Positions 22,020 through 35,525 of a stretch of 64,000 bases of DNA are shown here, one piece after another (positions within the stretch are counted from its first letter, which is position 1; each line of letters begins with the position of its first letter). A program made the position numbers and the translations under genes. The notes below the pieces were generated by a model. It saw nothing but the letters and a program-made list of their open reading frames with translations, ran no database searches and had not been told where the DNA came from. Source of the stretch: Coenobita brevimanus (taxonomy: Eukaryota; Arthropoda; Malacostraca; Decapoda; Coenobitidae); the NCBI GenBank assembly GCA_032717465.1, contig CM064713.1, forward strand, positions 9,458,950 through 9,522,949, given 5' to 3'.

Positions 22020-25000
22020 ATGGCTAATATTATTCAATGGAACTGCCGTGGTTTACGAGCCAACTGGGAGGAACTCCGTTGGCTTCTGGCTGAGTATTCA
22101 CCTGTGTGTGTTTGCCTACAAGAGACAATGGTTGGTGATGCTGTGCCTCCCAGTCCACCTGGTTACCAGGTTTTTTATTCAGATCCTCTTCCTGGACAGG
22201 GTCATGGTGGGGGTGTGGCTATTCTAGTACGCAGTGACATACCTTTCACTGCGGTGAATCTTAACACTCCACTGCAGGCTGTTGCTCTCCAGATTTTCCT
22301 TCCCCGTCGTTATACTGTGTGCTCCTTGTACCTCCCTCCTAGTGCCACTATTGAGAGGGTTGATCTTGAAAATCTTATTCGGGCACTTCCCTCACCCTGT
22401 TTCTTGCTGGCTGACATGAACAGTCATCATCCCCTGTGGGGTGGCTCCACAGCTGATGCTAGAGGTACAATGTTAGCCTCCATTGTGGAGGATGTGGACC
22501 TGTACATTAATTCTGGTGAAGTTTCTTACTTCCATAGTCAAATGGGTATTTTTACTTCTATTGATTTGTCTCTGTGCTCTGCAGGGGTAGCCCTGAATTT
22601 TACATGGGCTGTGTTACCGGACTTACATGGCAGTGACCACTTCCCTATTTTATTAAGATCGCCACAGAGTGCGCCTCGGCGTCATCTTCCCCGCTGGCGC
22701 TTGGATACGGCGGTCTGGCCGGTTTTTGAGGAGCTGTGTTCCCCGAACCGATGTGTGGAGGATTTTGTCAGCACTGATGCTGCTGTTGAGTATTTCACAG
22801 ACTTACTACACTCGGCGGCACTGCAGAGTATTCCGAGAACAGCTGGTCACTTTCCTTGCCGTCCAGTTCCCTGGTAGACTGATGAGTGTGCTTCTGCTGT
22901 TCGGGCTAAACGTGCTGCTTTCTCCCGACTTCGTCGTCACCGAGGTGACCCTGGTTACTTAGCGGCATATAGGAGGGCCCGAGCTCATGCCCGGCGGGTT
23001 ATGAAGGAGGCTAGGAGGAAGTCTTGGGCATCATTTGTTTCTTCAATTTCTTCACGGACTCCTCTCACAAAAGTGTGGAAACGGGTGAGGAAGATTTCAG
23101 GGAAATTTCCCATTCCCTCTCCTCCTGTTTTATCTCATCCAGGTGTGGTGGTGGCTCATTCTTCGTCTGTTGCCGAGATATTTGCAGCTCATTTTGCTAA
23201 TGTCTCTAGGAAGGACACCTCATCCCCGTCGGCACGCCGCCGACGGCACCTGGAATCTTTGGGCATTAGTTTTCCATCTACTGCGAAGGAGTCATATAAT
23301 GTTGCTTTTTCTGCTTCTGAACTTCAGATGGCATTGTTGCAGTGTCGCGACTCGTCTCCAGGCTTGGATGATGTCCCATATGCCTTCTTACACCACTTGC
23401 CTGATGCAGGCCTTCATTTTCTGTTGTCACTGTATAACAGAATTTGGTGCAATGGTGGGTTTCCGACCTCATGGGGTGTTGCTGTGGTTCTCCCAATCCC
23501 TAAGCCGGGTAAGGATCACTTGCAGGCCACTAATTATCGCCCTATCTCGCTGACGTCTTGCCTTTGTAAGGTCCTCGAAAAGATGGTGAATAGTCGGCTC
23601 GTGTGGTACTTAGAGAAGGGTGGTTACTTGTCTCCAGTCCAGTGTGGGTTTCGGAAGATGCGGTCGACCACAGATGCTCTCCTTTCTTTAGAATCTTCCA
23701 TCTGCCAGGCTTTTGCAACTAACCAGCATCATATCACAGTGTTCTTTGATTTGGAGAAGGCGTACGACACTTCCTGGCGTCGTGGTATATTGCAATCTCT
23801 TTATGAGTTTGGTCTCCGTGGGCAACTCCCCACTTTTATCCGGGAGTTTTTATCTAATCGTTTTATTCGGGTCCGAGTCGGGAGTGAGCTGTCTACTGCA
23901 CGTCCCCTTGAGGATGGTGTACCACAAGGGAGCATACTAAGTGTTACCCTTTTCGCAGTGGCAATTAACAGCGTTATTTCTGTGCTCCCTGATGGTGTTC
24001 GTGGCTCTCTCTATGTTGACGATTTATCAATCTCTGTCACTGCCTCACGGATGTCAATGGCAGAAAGGAGGATGCAGATGGCTCTCAACCGTGTCTCTAG
24101 ATGGGCTGATGAACGAGGTTTTCGATTTTCCTTCAAGAAGACCGTTGCCATGCATTTTTGCCGCGTTCGTGGAGTCCACCCTGACCCAAACCTTTTTTTA
24201 GATGGGCGTCGTATTTCGTGTTTAAAGGAAACCCGGTTTTTAGGGCAGATTTTTGACACCCGGTTGACTTGGGTCCCTCACTTGAGGTACGTAAAAGCTG
24301 AGTGTCTCAGAGCATTGGGTCTCTTGAAAGTTTTAGCGCACACATACTGGGGAGCTGATCGCAAGACCCTCCTCCTCTTGCATCAGTCTCTGATTTTATC
24401 CAAACTTCATTATGGATGTGAAGTTTATTCTTCTGCCTCAGAAGCCCGGCTTCGTATTTTAGATTCCATACATCATGCTGGTGTTCGTCTCGCCACTGGG
24501 GCATTCCGATCTTCCCCGATTTCGAGTTTGTTGGCTGATGCTGGTGTCCTTCCTCTAGACTTGCTCCGCTCTTCCCTTTTGATGAGATGTTGGTATCGCT
24601 TATCTCGTCTCCCAGACTCTGTGCCCTTTGTCAAGGTCTCTCAAGATTCTCGGTCACCTATTTTTGCCACTCGGCCATCCTCTCCAAAGCCCTCTGGTTT
24701 CAGGGTGCAGTCAATTATGTCTAGCTTCTCTGTTCCTTCTGTGCCGATCACTCCCCATCGTGTCCCGAGGGTGGGCTACTGGCTTCTCCCCAGGGTGACA
24801 TTTTGTTGTTTCTTCTCATCCAGTAAGGCCTCCCTTCCTTCTCAGGTTTTATTTTCTCTGTTTTTAGAGCATGCCTCTTCTCATGGGGACTCCATACCAG
24901 TTTATACTGATGGATCTAAGTCTGATGTGGGTGTGGGCTTTGGTGTGGTGTTTCCCACCTTCTGTCGAGGTGGGAGCCTCCCTGTGACTGCTTCTGTTTT

Positions 25001-25733
25001 TACAGCTGAGCTGACTGCTATTTTATTTGCCCTTCAGATTCTCTTCACTCTCCCCCACACTGCTTTTACTGTTTTTAGTGACTCACGAAGTGCTCTTTCT
25101 GCAATGGAGTCTTTTAATCCCTCTCATCCTTTGGTTTTATCCATTTTAGAGTGGCTTTTCCTTTTAGGGCGTCGTGGACGTCCTGTAGATTTCTGTTGGG
25201 TTCCAGCTCATGTAGGAGTGGCAGGGAATGAACGAGCTGATCAGCTGGCCAAGGCGGCACCGGCTCGTCCCCCTCTTGCACAGTCCCCTCTGTATCGTCT
25301 GCCTGGTGCAGATATGCGCTACTTTATTGCCTTCAAGGTTTGGTGCTGTTGGCAGGAGCATTGGGATGCTGTGGGTGCCAATAAGTTGCGCTCAATTTGC
25401 CAGAAGGTGGGCTCATTCAGTTACCAGGGCTTCCCTCGTCAATGGGAGACTGCTTTGTGCCGCCTCCGCATTGGCCACACCCGTTTCTCTCACGGTTTTT
25501 TAATGGAGAGGGCTCCTCCTCCATTCTGTGATGACTGTCTGGTTCCCTTGACTGTTCGGCACCTGTTGGTGGAGTGTCCTAGTCTTGAGGATTTGCGGCG
25601 TCGGTTCCTCTCTGACCACCAATCGGATGGCGGTGTGTATCATCTTTCCTCCGTGCTTGGGGAGGATGCCTGTGTATTGGGAGGGGCAACCCTCTCCTTT
25701 GTGAAGGAGGCAGGACTTCTTAAGGATATTTAG
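22020..25733 (+). pseudogene. LINE-B copy 2 ORF2 (endonuclease-RT-RNase H), one nonsense codon
   Basis: About 1237 codons. APE-like endonuclease occupies residues 1-225 (IIQWNCRG, CLQETMVGD, LADMNSHHPLWG, GSDHFPILL). RT spans about 420-730 (YRPISLTSCLCKVLEKM, FFDLEKAYDTSW, GVPQGSILSVTLFAV, catalytic YVDD, then FLGQIFDTRLTW). RNase H spans about 960-1090 (YTDGSKSDVGVG, AELTAIL, FSDSRSALSAMES, NERADQLAKAA). A C-terminal Cys/His motif (CDDCLVPLTVRHLLVEC) is typical of I-clade LINEs. All catalytic residues are present. The single defect is TAG at 22875-22877 (Trp in LINE-C) between endonuclease and RT; copy 1 carries the identical TAG. Confidence 0.94.
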
Positions 25734-25803
25734 AATTTCTCCTTTTTGATTGTGTGGCTTATCCTCTGTTTTTTGTTTTTTGTTTTTTACTTCTTTGTTA
25801 TGC

Positions 25804-25834
25804 GGCGGCATATGACCCTGGCAGTTGCGCCGCC
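25804..25834 (+). other. LINE-B copy 2 terminal 3' hairpin
   Basis: GGCGGC/GCCGCC stem around ATATGACCCTGGCAGTTG, immediately upstream of the A-rich tail. It is conserved with LINE-B copy 1 and LINE-C and is a candidate RT recognition structure. Confidence 0.72.
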
Positions 25835-25868
25835 ATGATCATTATTTAAAAAAAAATAATAATAATAA

Positions 25869-25882
25869 TAATTATTCCCTAC
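25869..25882. repeat. Target-site duplication, right (LINE-B copy 2)
   Basis: TAATTATTCCCTAC, the partner of 19600-19613. Confidence 0.92.
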
Positions 25883-27324
25883 ACCTTGTAAGATTACAGT
25901 TACATCAGAGGAATTAACATTAGAGCCTAGAACACTGGTCAGCATAAAGGATTGGCAAGCACCTGTATCACGATATATTTTAACTGATTTCCTGTCATTA
26001 CTGTCCAGAGGACTGACAAAACCATCAGACAGGAAATTAGCACATGAACTCTTGAGAGTGTCACCCACGTTACTGCTCAAAAGAGGAGCTCCATCATGAG
26101 AATTTAAGTTACCCCTCAAAGCAAGTTCAGTTAACTCAGTTAAAGAATTCTGGGAACTCTCAAGAGTGGACACTAGACCAATTGACTGAATATTTAAAGA
26201 CTCCTTTTTGTTCACATCACGCTGTCTCCTGAAACATTTCTCCGTAGTATGACCCAGCTTACTACAATAAGTACATTTACTTTTCTGAAATCTAGAGGTG
26301 AAGCTGGTATTTACTTCCAGAGAAACATCATCTTTATTCTCTTTCCTGTTACCTGTACTCTGAGTAGAGGCAACGTACTTACTCTCAGCTTTCCTTTTTC
26401 CTCTAGAATATCTCTTGTGAGTGAGAACATATTCATCAGCTAAAACTGCAGCATCAGACAAATTATCTACTCTTCTCTCATCAAGATATAGGCTTACATC
26501 TTTACTAATACACCTTTTGAAGTCCTCAAGCAAAATCATCTGCTTAAATTTACCAAAATCAGAATCCACATTCTTAGAATTTAACCACTGCTCTAACAGA
26601 TCTTCTTTGATTTTTGCATACTCAACATGGGATTGCTTATCTTGCTTATAAGTTATCCTAAATTTTACTCTATAAGCTTCAGGAACAAGCTCATAGGCAT
26701 TAAGAATCAAGCTCTTAACTACATCATAATTATCAGATTGATCCTGAGGCAAAGATGCATAAGTTACTTGAGCTTTACCGGTGAGAACAGTTTGAAGGAG
26801 TACTGGCCAATACTCCTTGGGCCAATTAAAACCTGTAGCTACCCTCTCCAACAACTGAAAATACTTAGTTAAATCAGATTCATTAAAAGGAGGGACAAGT
26901 TTAACATTTTTAGCCACATCAAAATCATCAGAGCTAGATGATCCAGTTCCACCTTGTTTCATGCGATACTCATGGTCTGCCTGAATCCTAGCAATTTCAA
27001 CTTCTGCCTCAGCCTCCTTAGAACGGGCCTGAAATTCAGCCTCCATAGCACGAGACTCCGCCTCCTTAGCACGAGCCTCCTGCAGGGCTAGCTGTAACTT
27101 AGCTAATTCAATCTTCATTTGCTCATTTGGAGGAGTTACATTAAACAAGCTGTCATTAATCATGTCAACAATTTGATCTTTAGAATGATGAGAGCGAACA
27201 GCAATTCCCAATTGTTGAGCAACAAGCTTAAGTTCATTCTTTGTTCTGTTTTCTACATTACACACTGTTTGCACATTTGACAAAAATCTTTGGCTTCATC
27301 AAGTGTAGTAATAGTAGACATCAT
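25883..27324 (-). pseudogene. Gypsy Gag and protease N-terminus
   Basis: About 480 codons. The likely start is ATG at 27324 or 27321; one T is missing near 27286, so the present frame reads on from codon ~14 (SNVQTVCNVENRTKNELK). Order: a SAP-like helix-turn-helix (ELKLVAQQLGI..HHSKDQIVDMI), a Glu/Ala coiled coil, and a SCAN-like capsid region (FNWPKEYWPVLLQTVLTGKA, LLEQWLNS, LADEYVLTHK). One zinc knuckle follows (CTYCSKLGHTTEKC), then the retropepsin active site (YRDTGACQSF). LINE-B copy 2 interrupts the protease just after VILQGVGN. SCAN-like Gag fits the Gmr1 lineage, from which vertebrate SCAN domains are thought to derive. Confidence 0.88.
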
Positions 27325-27381
27325 GAATAAATCACAGTCACAAAATATCAAGCAATATCCTTATGATATTATCCTGATAAT

Positions 27382-27399
27382 ACTGATAAGAGGTCGCCA
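27382..27399 (-). other. Candidate primer-binding site
   Basis: Minus-strand TGGCGACCTCTTATCAG starts six bases after the 5' LTR end. It begins with TGG, the complement of a tRNA CCA end. Which tRNA would prime cannot be decided from this sequence. Confidence 0.5.
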
Positions 27400-27405
27400 A
27401 ATTTA

Positions 27406-28445
<1,040 letters not shown>

Positions 28446-28447
<2 letters not shown>

Positions 28448-29162
28448 CCATGCATACATACAGACACACTTTCATGCAAACATACATATATATATAATAA
28501 TATTAATCTTTTTTTTTTTGTATTTTTATTTTTTTATTTTTTCTTGGTTTTATATTTTTTATACCTTATATTATAAAGAAAAACTAATCTAAAGACCCTA
28601 AAACTAATCACCTAACAAACAAATCGCTAACCTATACTAAATCCTAAAGAGAGTAATAGCTAGACCTACACTAATGATAAAAATACCTCGACTAACAGAA
28701 CACCATCGACTGCAGATATGTAATGCCTTTCTACATGACATACCTGCACTCATCACCTGGTGACTGTCACTCGAGGAACAACTTAATATAGGGGACATCA
28801 ATATATGAAAGGGAACCAGACGAGTCAGGAACATTTCCATATACGTCAGCTGTCGTCCCTAATTAGAATAACTGAAGCAAGATAATATAATGTATTTACA
28901 TAATTTGTACAAAAAGTGAAGAACCTCGCCCAGCAGACCACCATCGACTGCAAGTGCCCAATACCTTCCTATATTGCACACTTGCACTCATCAGCTGGTG
29001 ACTGTCAGGCGAGGAACTTGGCTTAACGTAGGGGACATCTATATTAGAAATAGATCGGTGGGAGGAGGAACTATTTAAAATGTGTCAACTATCAACCCTA
29101 ATCAATATTACAATATATACATATTTACTGTTCATAAAAACAATAACCACGCAGTAAAAAAG
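28446..29162 (-). repeat. LINE-A copy 3 3'UTR with two ~238-bp tandem repeats
   Basis: Contains the conserved spacer block, a T-rich segment (28500-28570) and two diverged repeats marked by ACCATCGACTGCA at about 28703 and 28941. No coding potential is seen. Confidence 0.8.
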
Positions 29163-32100
29163 TCACATCACTTTGATCAGTCCGGTCTCTCTCAAGAAAG
29201 CCATCAATTTATCAGTCATAACAATGTCCCCATCACCCAGGATGGTGGAAAGGGTGAAGGGGACGTCTACTGCGCCGCAGTAATTTATAAGTGAAGCACG
29301 TTCACGAATAAATCGCCGACAGCGCACGATGATATGACTAACAGATAACACCGCATTACAGATGTCACAGTGCGGTGGGAAGCGTCTTTCCATATATGGT
29401 TTTATGTGGGTTAAAATGGTGGCATTAAGCCATAACCATGCCAACACTTTTTCTTCTAGGCGACTGGGATGCTTGGCAGTGTCCCAGTCGTCAAGGTACG
29501 GCTTACAAGTTGGAATATTTAGTCTGGTCCACTGACCTTGCCACAGAAGATTTATTGATTTCTTTCCGAGAGATAGACTCGACCGTAGATCACGAGGAAC
29601 GTCCCAAGTCTCCTCGAGCTCTACAGCCGACTTTGCAAGTAAGTCAGCCTGCTCATTGCCGTAGATACGACAATGACCAGGCACCCAGAACTGCGTGAAT
29701 GACTTGTCGCATGAATGCAACTTATTAACGATGCGGCCCTGGATCTCATGAGAGTCCGTAGTGCAAGATGCAATTGCCTGAAGGGCTGATTTTGAATCTG
29801 AAAATATGACAAATGAGTCATGCCTAGAATTGAGAGCATAGTCTATGGCTTTGTCAATAGCAAAAAGTTCTGAAGTAAACACAGATGTATGAGTCGGTAA
29901 CCAATACCTGAGGGCACATTCAGTCGACCACACACTTGCACCTAAACATTCACTCGACTTGGAGCCGTCGGTGTACAAATGATGGGACCCCAAGTGACAA
30001 ACAATGATTTTATGAAGCAAGTGGTGGACCTCCGCCTTCGGCGCCTTGGCCTTTGGTGCTGGGAGCCATGTAACATCGACTATAAAGCCGGGTGGCTCCA
30101 AAGGCGTTATATTTTTAAGCACCAACTTGTCACAGTCACTGGGGTCCACATCAAGCTCCTGAGTCAGTAAGTGGAGGCGAGCCGCAAGAGGCCGACGCAC
30201 CCACCGCAGATGGTGGTGGTATTGACGCAGGGGGGTACAGGCCACATTGCCGATATTACTTTTCCTTAACGTCCTTATGCCATAGGACAAGGCCAGGTGG
30301 TCACGGCGAATGCGGAGGGGAGGCACATTCACCTCCACTTCCATACGAGTCACACGAGTACACCGGACGGCTCCAAGACACATTCGCAAACATTTATTCT
30401 GTAACACATCCAATCCTTTCAAAGTGGCATCGGATGCCGAGCCATACACCTGTGCGCCATAGTCAAGCTTCGATCGAATAAGGGACTTATACACCATTAA
30501 TAAAGATTTTCTGTCGGCACCCCAGGTAGTATCCGCTAGGTACTTGAGGACATTTAACGGTTTATCACAACGAGCAAAGTATTAACGTGAACTTTAAAAT
30601 TCATTCTACGATCAAAATATTTTCCTAAAAATTTTACAGAATTTTGAAAAGCTACCGCCTGATTATCCAAAGTTAAGCACAAATTAGGTACGTTACGATT
30701 AGTGAATACTATAGCGGCACATTTACGTAGAGAAAACTTAAATCCCCACTGGAAGACCCATTGGTGGACGGAGTCAAGGGCTGCTTGAATCCGTCCAGCC
30801 GAAAATTGTGCATTACGGGAAGAGTGCCATATTGCACAATCGTCAGCGTAGAGCGAGTATTTAAGATTTCTCGGGATGGGAGCTGATGACAGAATATCAT
30901 TGATCATAATACTAAATAAAGTAGGACTAAGCACACTTCCCTGTGGCACCCCGTTTTCATGGATAAATGTATCCGATGTTACGTTACGGGGCAATTTGAC
31001 AGAGAAATTTCTGTCCCTTAAGAAATTTGAAATAAAAACAGGTAAATTTCCTCTTAAACCATAAGCATAGAGCTTCATTAGTGTAACGTGTCGCCAGGTC
31101 ATGTCATAGGCTTTATGGATGTCCAAGAACACCCCTATCATGAATTCTTTATTGGCAAATGCCTCTGCAATACAATGCTCCAAATTCCTTAAATGATCTA
31201 GTGTCCTTCTGCATTTACGGAAGCCACATTGTTGATCATTTTACAAATTCTTCGACTCTAAAACAAAAAGAAGCCTATTGTTAACCATACGTTCCATGAC
31301 CTTACATAGACAAGAAGTCAACACAATAGGACGAAATGAAGTGGCATTCATAAGACGACCAGCCTCTTTGGGTATCGGTATGACGTGCACAAAGTGCCAT
31401 GAGTTTGGGAACGTTCGAGACGCCCAAATCTCATTGTACAGTGCTAACATCTTAATCAGGTTGTCTTGATTAAGATGCTGGATCATACCGTACGTGATGA
31501 TGTCTGGTCCAGGGCTGGTGTCTTTACAGGATTTATGGGCAAGGAGCAGTTCACCTAGCATAAACTCTTGGTTGTACGGGGAGTTTACGTCTTCTGTGGC
31601 AAAGTCTAATATCTGTTGCTCAGCCGTGCGTTTATGATGTTGGAAACGCGGGTCATAATTGGCTGAGCTACTTACATGAGAAGAACTCCTGGCGAGGATG
31701 TTAGCAACGTCCACTGGCTCGTCATAGATATTATTATTTACGTGCAAGGTGGTGACTGGGAAATATGGGCCTTTATTATTTAATATTCTTATGGTGGACC
31801 AGACTTTACGTAATGGTGTTGTACGAGTCATCGTGGACACAAAGGACCGCCAGGAGTCACGTTTGACCCTTCTTATTATTCTCCTTGCCTCAGCCCGTGC
31901 CTGTTTGTATGCAATAAAATTTTTCTTAGTGGGCTGACTATCAAAAATCTTGTATCTCCTATTGCGTTTCCTTAATGCTTGTCGGCAATGCGGCGTCCAC
32001 CAATGTGCTCTATGCTTCGCATGAACTGTAGAAGTCTTGGGAATAGCAGCCTCAGCTGCGTGTAATATGGAAGTAGTTATATTTTCGATCTTAACATCTA

Positions 32101-32845
32101 TGGTCTCCCCAGGTATATCTAAATTGGCGATCCTTGAGAAGGATCCCCAATCTGCTTTCTTATAGTTAAATTTTGGAGATCGAGGGTCCGAAATGATGTC
32201 ACGTGTATAAGAAAGACAGATGGGTAAATGATCACTTCCCAAGGAGTCGTCGTAAGGGTCCCATGAGAGATCTTGATGTATACCAGGGGAAGCCAAAGAT
32301 AAGTCAATGGCAGAAAAGTTACCAGAACGATCATCTACACGAGTCGCTCTACCACCGTTCAGAAGACAGAGGTTGGACTGTAGTATTAGGTCGGCTACTT
32401 GCTCCCCTCGACCATCAATCCTCAAGCTACCCCATTGATAGTGATGGGCGTTAAAATCGCCCAACACTAACTGATTTCCAGACAGATGTTCAAATAGTGA
32501 ATTTAAAGCATCACTATCAATGGGGCCATGTGGAGGACAGTACAGAGAGCAAATAGACTGATACGTGTTGTTAAATTTTACGCTGCACGCGACAGTTTCC
32601 AGAGTAGAATTTAGAATCACTTCCAATTATAGGTGTGATTTGTGTGAGTGTTTGGCAACTCCGTGACCTTCATATCTTCTGTACGAGTGGTAGTGTTTGA
32701 ACTGTGGGGGATCAGGATGATCCTGCAGGCGCGTCTCCTCTAAACAAACAACGTCTGGCCTGTGTATTGACGGCAAGATTGCTATATCTTGTAACTTATT
32801 CCCAATACCTCTACAATTCCACTGTAATACAGTGAATGTTACGGT
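29163..32845 (-). pseudogene. LINE-A copy 3 ORF2 (endonuclease-RT-RNase H), broken
   Basis: The only LINE-A ORF2 besides copy 5 not split by an insertion. In order: endonuclease (LGDFNAHHYQWGS, GSDHLPICLS), RT (SPGPDIITYG, FLDIHKAYDMTW, GSVLSPTLFSIM, catalytic YADD), RNase H (YTDGSKSSE, ELFAIDKA, FSDSKSALQA, NEQADLLAK), then the Cys/His tail and stop at 29163. Defects seen are TAA near 32628 in the endonuclease, TAA at 31241-31243 in the RT fingers, and a 4-nt deletion near 30576 in the RT thumb. Catalytic residues are preserved. No ATG precedes the endonuclease; the frame opens directly from the ORF1 TAA. Confidence 0.9.
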
Positions 32846-34175
32846 TTAAGATTTACGTTGGGGGCCAGTGTGTTTAGGCTTTTTTTGCCACTCGCCAGAA
32901 GGCGAGCGACTACCGGGGGACCTATCCCGGTGCTTGCTTACGGAAACCTCCATATTTTCATCAATTACGAGGTTCCCAGATTCCAGCAAGGAAGAGGCTA
33001 CCCTTCCTCTCCCTCGCTGGGCCAGAAGCAGGAAGAACATGAGGTCGTGACTTAGTAAGGGTGGTCATATTACTCTTACAAGAGTTGTCAGGCTTCGTTT
33101 TAGGCTTAACTGACTGAGAAGCAGCAGCAGCCTGAGACTAGGGAGTTGTAACAGGGGTATCAGGTTGAGAGGTGGATTGGACAGGAGGTTGAGATGGAGA
33201 GGTAGAATGTGTGACAAGAGGAACTGGTTCAGGGTCAGTCTGTGTCCCAGCAGAGCACATCACGGGACGGAACATCACCGCCGAAGCATAGGACCTATTC
33301 GGCGTAGGAGTTGCATGCAACTGCTTCACCTTTTTCCTTGCTTCATAGTAGGAGACACCCTCAGTCGCTTTCACTGTGCAGACCTCTTTCTCCTCCTTCC
33401 ACTTGGGACAATCCCTAGAGGAAGTGGAGTGAGCACCCTTACAGTGAAAGCAACAGATAGTCTCTGATGTGCATTGCTCAGCATAGTGACCCTGTGTTGC
33501 ACATTTGCCACACACTGGCTGTGAAGCCCGACAATTCTTAGCAATGTGCCCATATAACTGACACTTCATGGAACGGAGTGGGTTGGGGATATATGGTCTT
33601 ACATTAACAATTTCGTAACCAACTTTGACATGTGCCGGAAGTGAAACCTTGCCGAAAGTCAAAACAACAGTGGCCGTCTTCGTCCTTTTGCCCGGAAAAT
33701 CTAGTTATAAACCGGGCATCAATGACATCTTGCTGAGCAAGTTCCTCTATGATGTCTTCCTCACTCATCACCATGAGATCCCTACAAGTGATAACACCCT
33801 TGCAGGAAATCATGGATGTTGGGATCTTGGACTCGACATCATAGCAGTGGAACTTATGCAGCTTTAACAAGTCCTTAACTTGGGAGGAATTACACGTCTT
33901 AACAAGGAGGTCTCCATTCACAAGTTTTTTCACATGTTCCACCTCCCCAGCACACCCATCAATAACCTTCTTAATCATGAAGCAACTGAGACTGCTCAAG
34001 GGAGTGGAACCTAGAGCATGGATGAGAACGAATTCAGCATTATTTACATTAATATCTAGAGGCAAACGAGTCTGGGGACATTCTGTCTGGGGCCTGTCAG
34101 TCCGCTGATCAGTCAGGGGTCGGTCAGAACTACCTCCCCCCCTGAGGGGGGGGAGGCAGTAGGGTCGTCCTCCAT
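32846..34175 (-). pseudogene. LINE-A copy 3 ORF1 (Gag-like), broken
   Basis: The start ATG at 34175 aligns with the other copies. The central region (VITCRDLMVMSEED, FGKVSLPAHVKVGYE) and three knuckles are recognisable, all with complete ligands: MKCQLYGHIAKNC preceded by its context, CGKCATQGHYAEQC, and CFHC..H..C. Frameshifts occur near 33690 (FSG|QKDEDG) and in the G-run near the start, and a stop at 33138 precedes the last ~100 codons. The terminal TAA (32846-32848) is in frame with ORF2. Confidence 0.85.
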
Positions 34176-34567
34176 AGTACCACTCCCCCCTAGCGGGGGA
34201 AGTGGGAAGAAGGAGAGAAAACAATCAAGGGACAAACAACCGGGGACCACACACCTAAGTCTGTGGTTGCCCTCTCAAACCACTCCAGAGAGGCCCGACC
34301 GTGTTTATTCATGCCCCAGAGCGATCAGTGGGGGGGACCCTCTGTGGGCGATAAGCAAAGGTAAACTCAGTTTATTGGAACAGACACCTACTGTTCAAGA
34401 CTAACAGGGAGGGGAGGTAACTGAGTACTAGCTAAACCTAAGCGTCGCCAGAAGGGTGAAAAAAAAGAAGCTAATGCCAATGACGCAGCTCTGAAAACTA
34501 GAGAAAAGCGCAGCGAAAAACACGTCTACAGTCTCCACGACCATGCATCAAAGTCTCCATTTTGGAC
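34176..34567 (-). other. LINE-A copy 3 5'UTR
   Basis: Leader conserved with copies 4 and 5, including CAGAGCGATCAGTGGGGGG and the 5' terminus GTCCAAAATGGAGAC in mRNA sense. It ends exactly at the T-run of junction 3. Confidence 0.7.
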
Positions 34568-34626
34568 TTTTTTTTTTTTTTTTTTTAATTCCGGCCTATC
34601 AACCATTGGGGCCGAAGCCACTGGTT
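34568..34626 (-). other. Unit junction 3: oligo(A) and 3' hairpin of LINE-A copy 4
   Basis: Hairpin 34601-34626 (AACCA/TGGTT outer stem, UUCG loop, inner stem with one mismatch), then oligo(A) (T-run 34568-34586), then the copy 3 5' end. Confidence 0.8.
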
Positions 34627-34634
34627 ATTAAGGC

Positions 34635-34695
34635 CATATACATATATATGTAAATACATTTCAACATATATACATATATATACAAACATGTATCT

Positions 34696-34748
<53 letters not shown>

Positions 34749-34785
34749 CTTCCATGCATACATACAGACACACTGTCATGCAAAC

Positions 34786-34860
<75 letters not shown>
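34635..34860. repeat. TA/CA microsatellite of LINE-A copy 4
   Basis: Variant TA/CA repeats, (CA)n at 34710-34745, the conserved block near 34770 and (TA)n at 34790-34860. Confidence 0.93.
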
Positions 34861-34862
<2 letters not shown>

Positions 34863-35525
34863 ATTTTAATCTTTTTTTTTTGTATTTTTATTTTTTTAAC
34901 TTTTTCTTGGTTTTATATTTTTTATACCTTATATTATAAAGAAAAACTAATCTAAAGACCCTAAAACTAATCACCTAACAGACAAATCGCTAACCTATAC
35001 TAAATCCTACAGACACAAATAGCTAGACCAACACTAATGGTAAAAATACATCGACTAACAGAACATCATCGACTGCAGATATGTAATGTCTTTCTACATT
35101 ACATACCTGCACTCATCACCTGGTGACTGTCAGTCGAGGCACTACCTAATATAGGGGACATCAATATATGAAAGGGAACCAGACGAGTCAGGAACATTTC
35201 CATATACGTCAGCTGTCGTCCCTAATTAGAATAACTTAATCAAGATAATATAATGTATTTACATAATTTGTACAAAAAGTGAAGAACCTCGCCCAGCAGA
35301 CCACAATCGACTGCAAGTGCCCAATACCTTCCTATATTGCACACTTGCACTCATCAGCTGGTGACTGTCAGGCGAGGAACTTGGCTTAATGTAGGGGACA
35401 TCTATATTAGAAATAGATCGGTGGGAGGAGGAACTATTTAAAATATGTCAACTGTCAACCCTATTTAATATTACAATATATACATATTTACTATTCATAA
35501 AAACCATAACCACACAGTAAAAAAG
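34861..35525 (-). repeat. LINE-A copy 4 3'UTR with two tandem repeats
   Basis: Same layout as copy 3: T-rich segment, then repeats marked by ATCGACTGCA at about 35067 and 35308. No gene is seen. Confidence 0.8.

Larger units (their letters stand above)
19614..25868 (+). mobile_element. LINE-B copy 2, full-length and nearly intact (I clade)
   Basis: A 6255-bp + strand LINE inserted into the Gypsy protease gene with an exact 14-bp duplication. It has a 5'UTR (19614-20214), ORF1 (20215-21915), a 104-bp spacer, ORF2 (22020-25733), and a 3'UTR with the terminal hairpin and an A/AAT-rich tail. Only one nonsense codon was found in each ORF, so it is the youngest and best reference copy of the family here. 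Because it sits in Gypsy, itself in LINE-A, it belongs to the most recent insertion layer. Confidence 0.95.

Noticed and set aside
23001..25733. 910-codon open frame as a host gene
   Set aside because: It is the RT-RNase H part of LINE-B copy 2 ORF2 downstream of its TAG; motifs and flanking duplications assign it fully.
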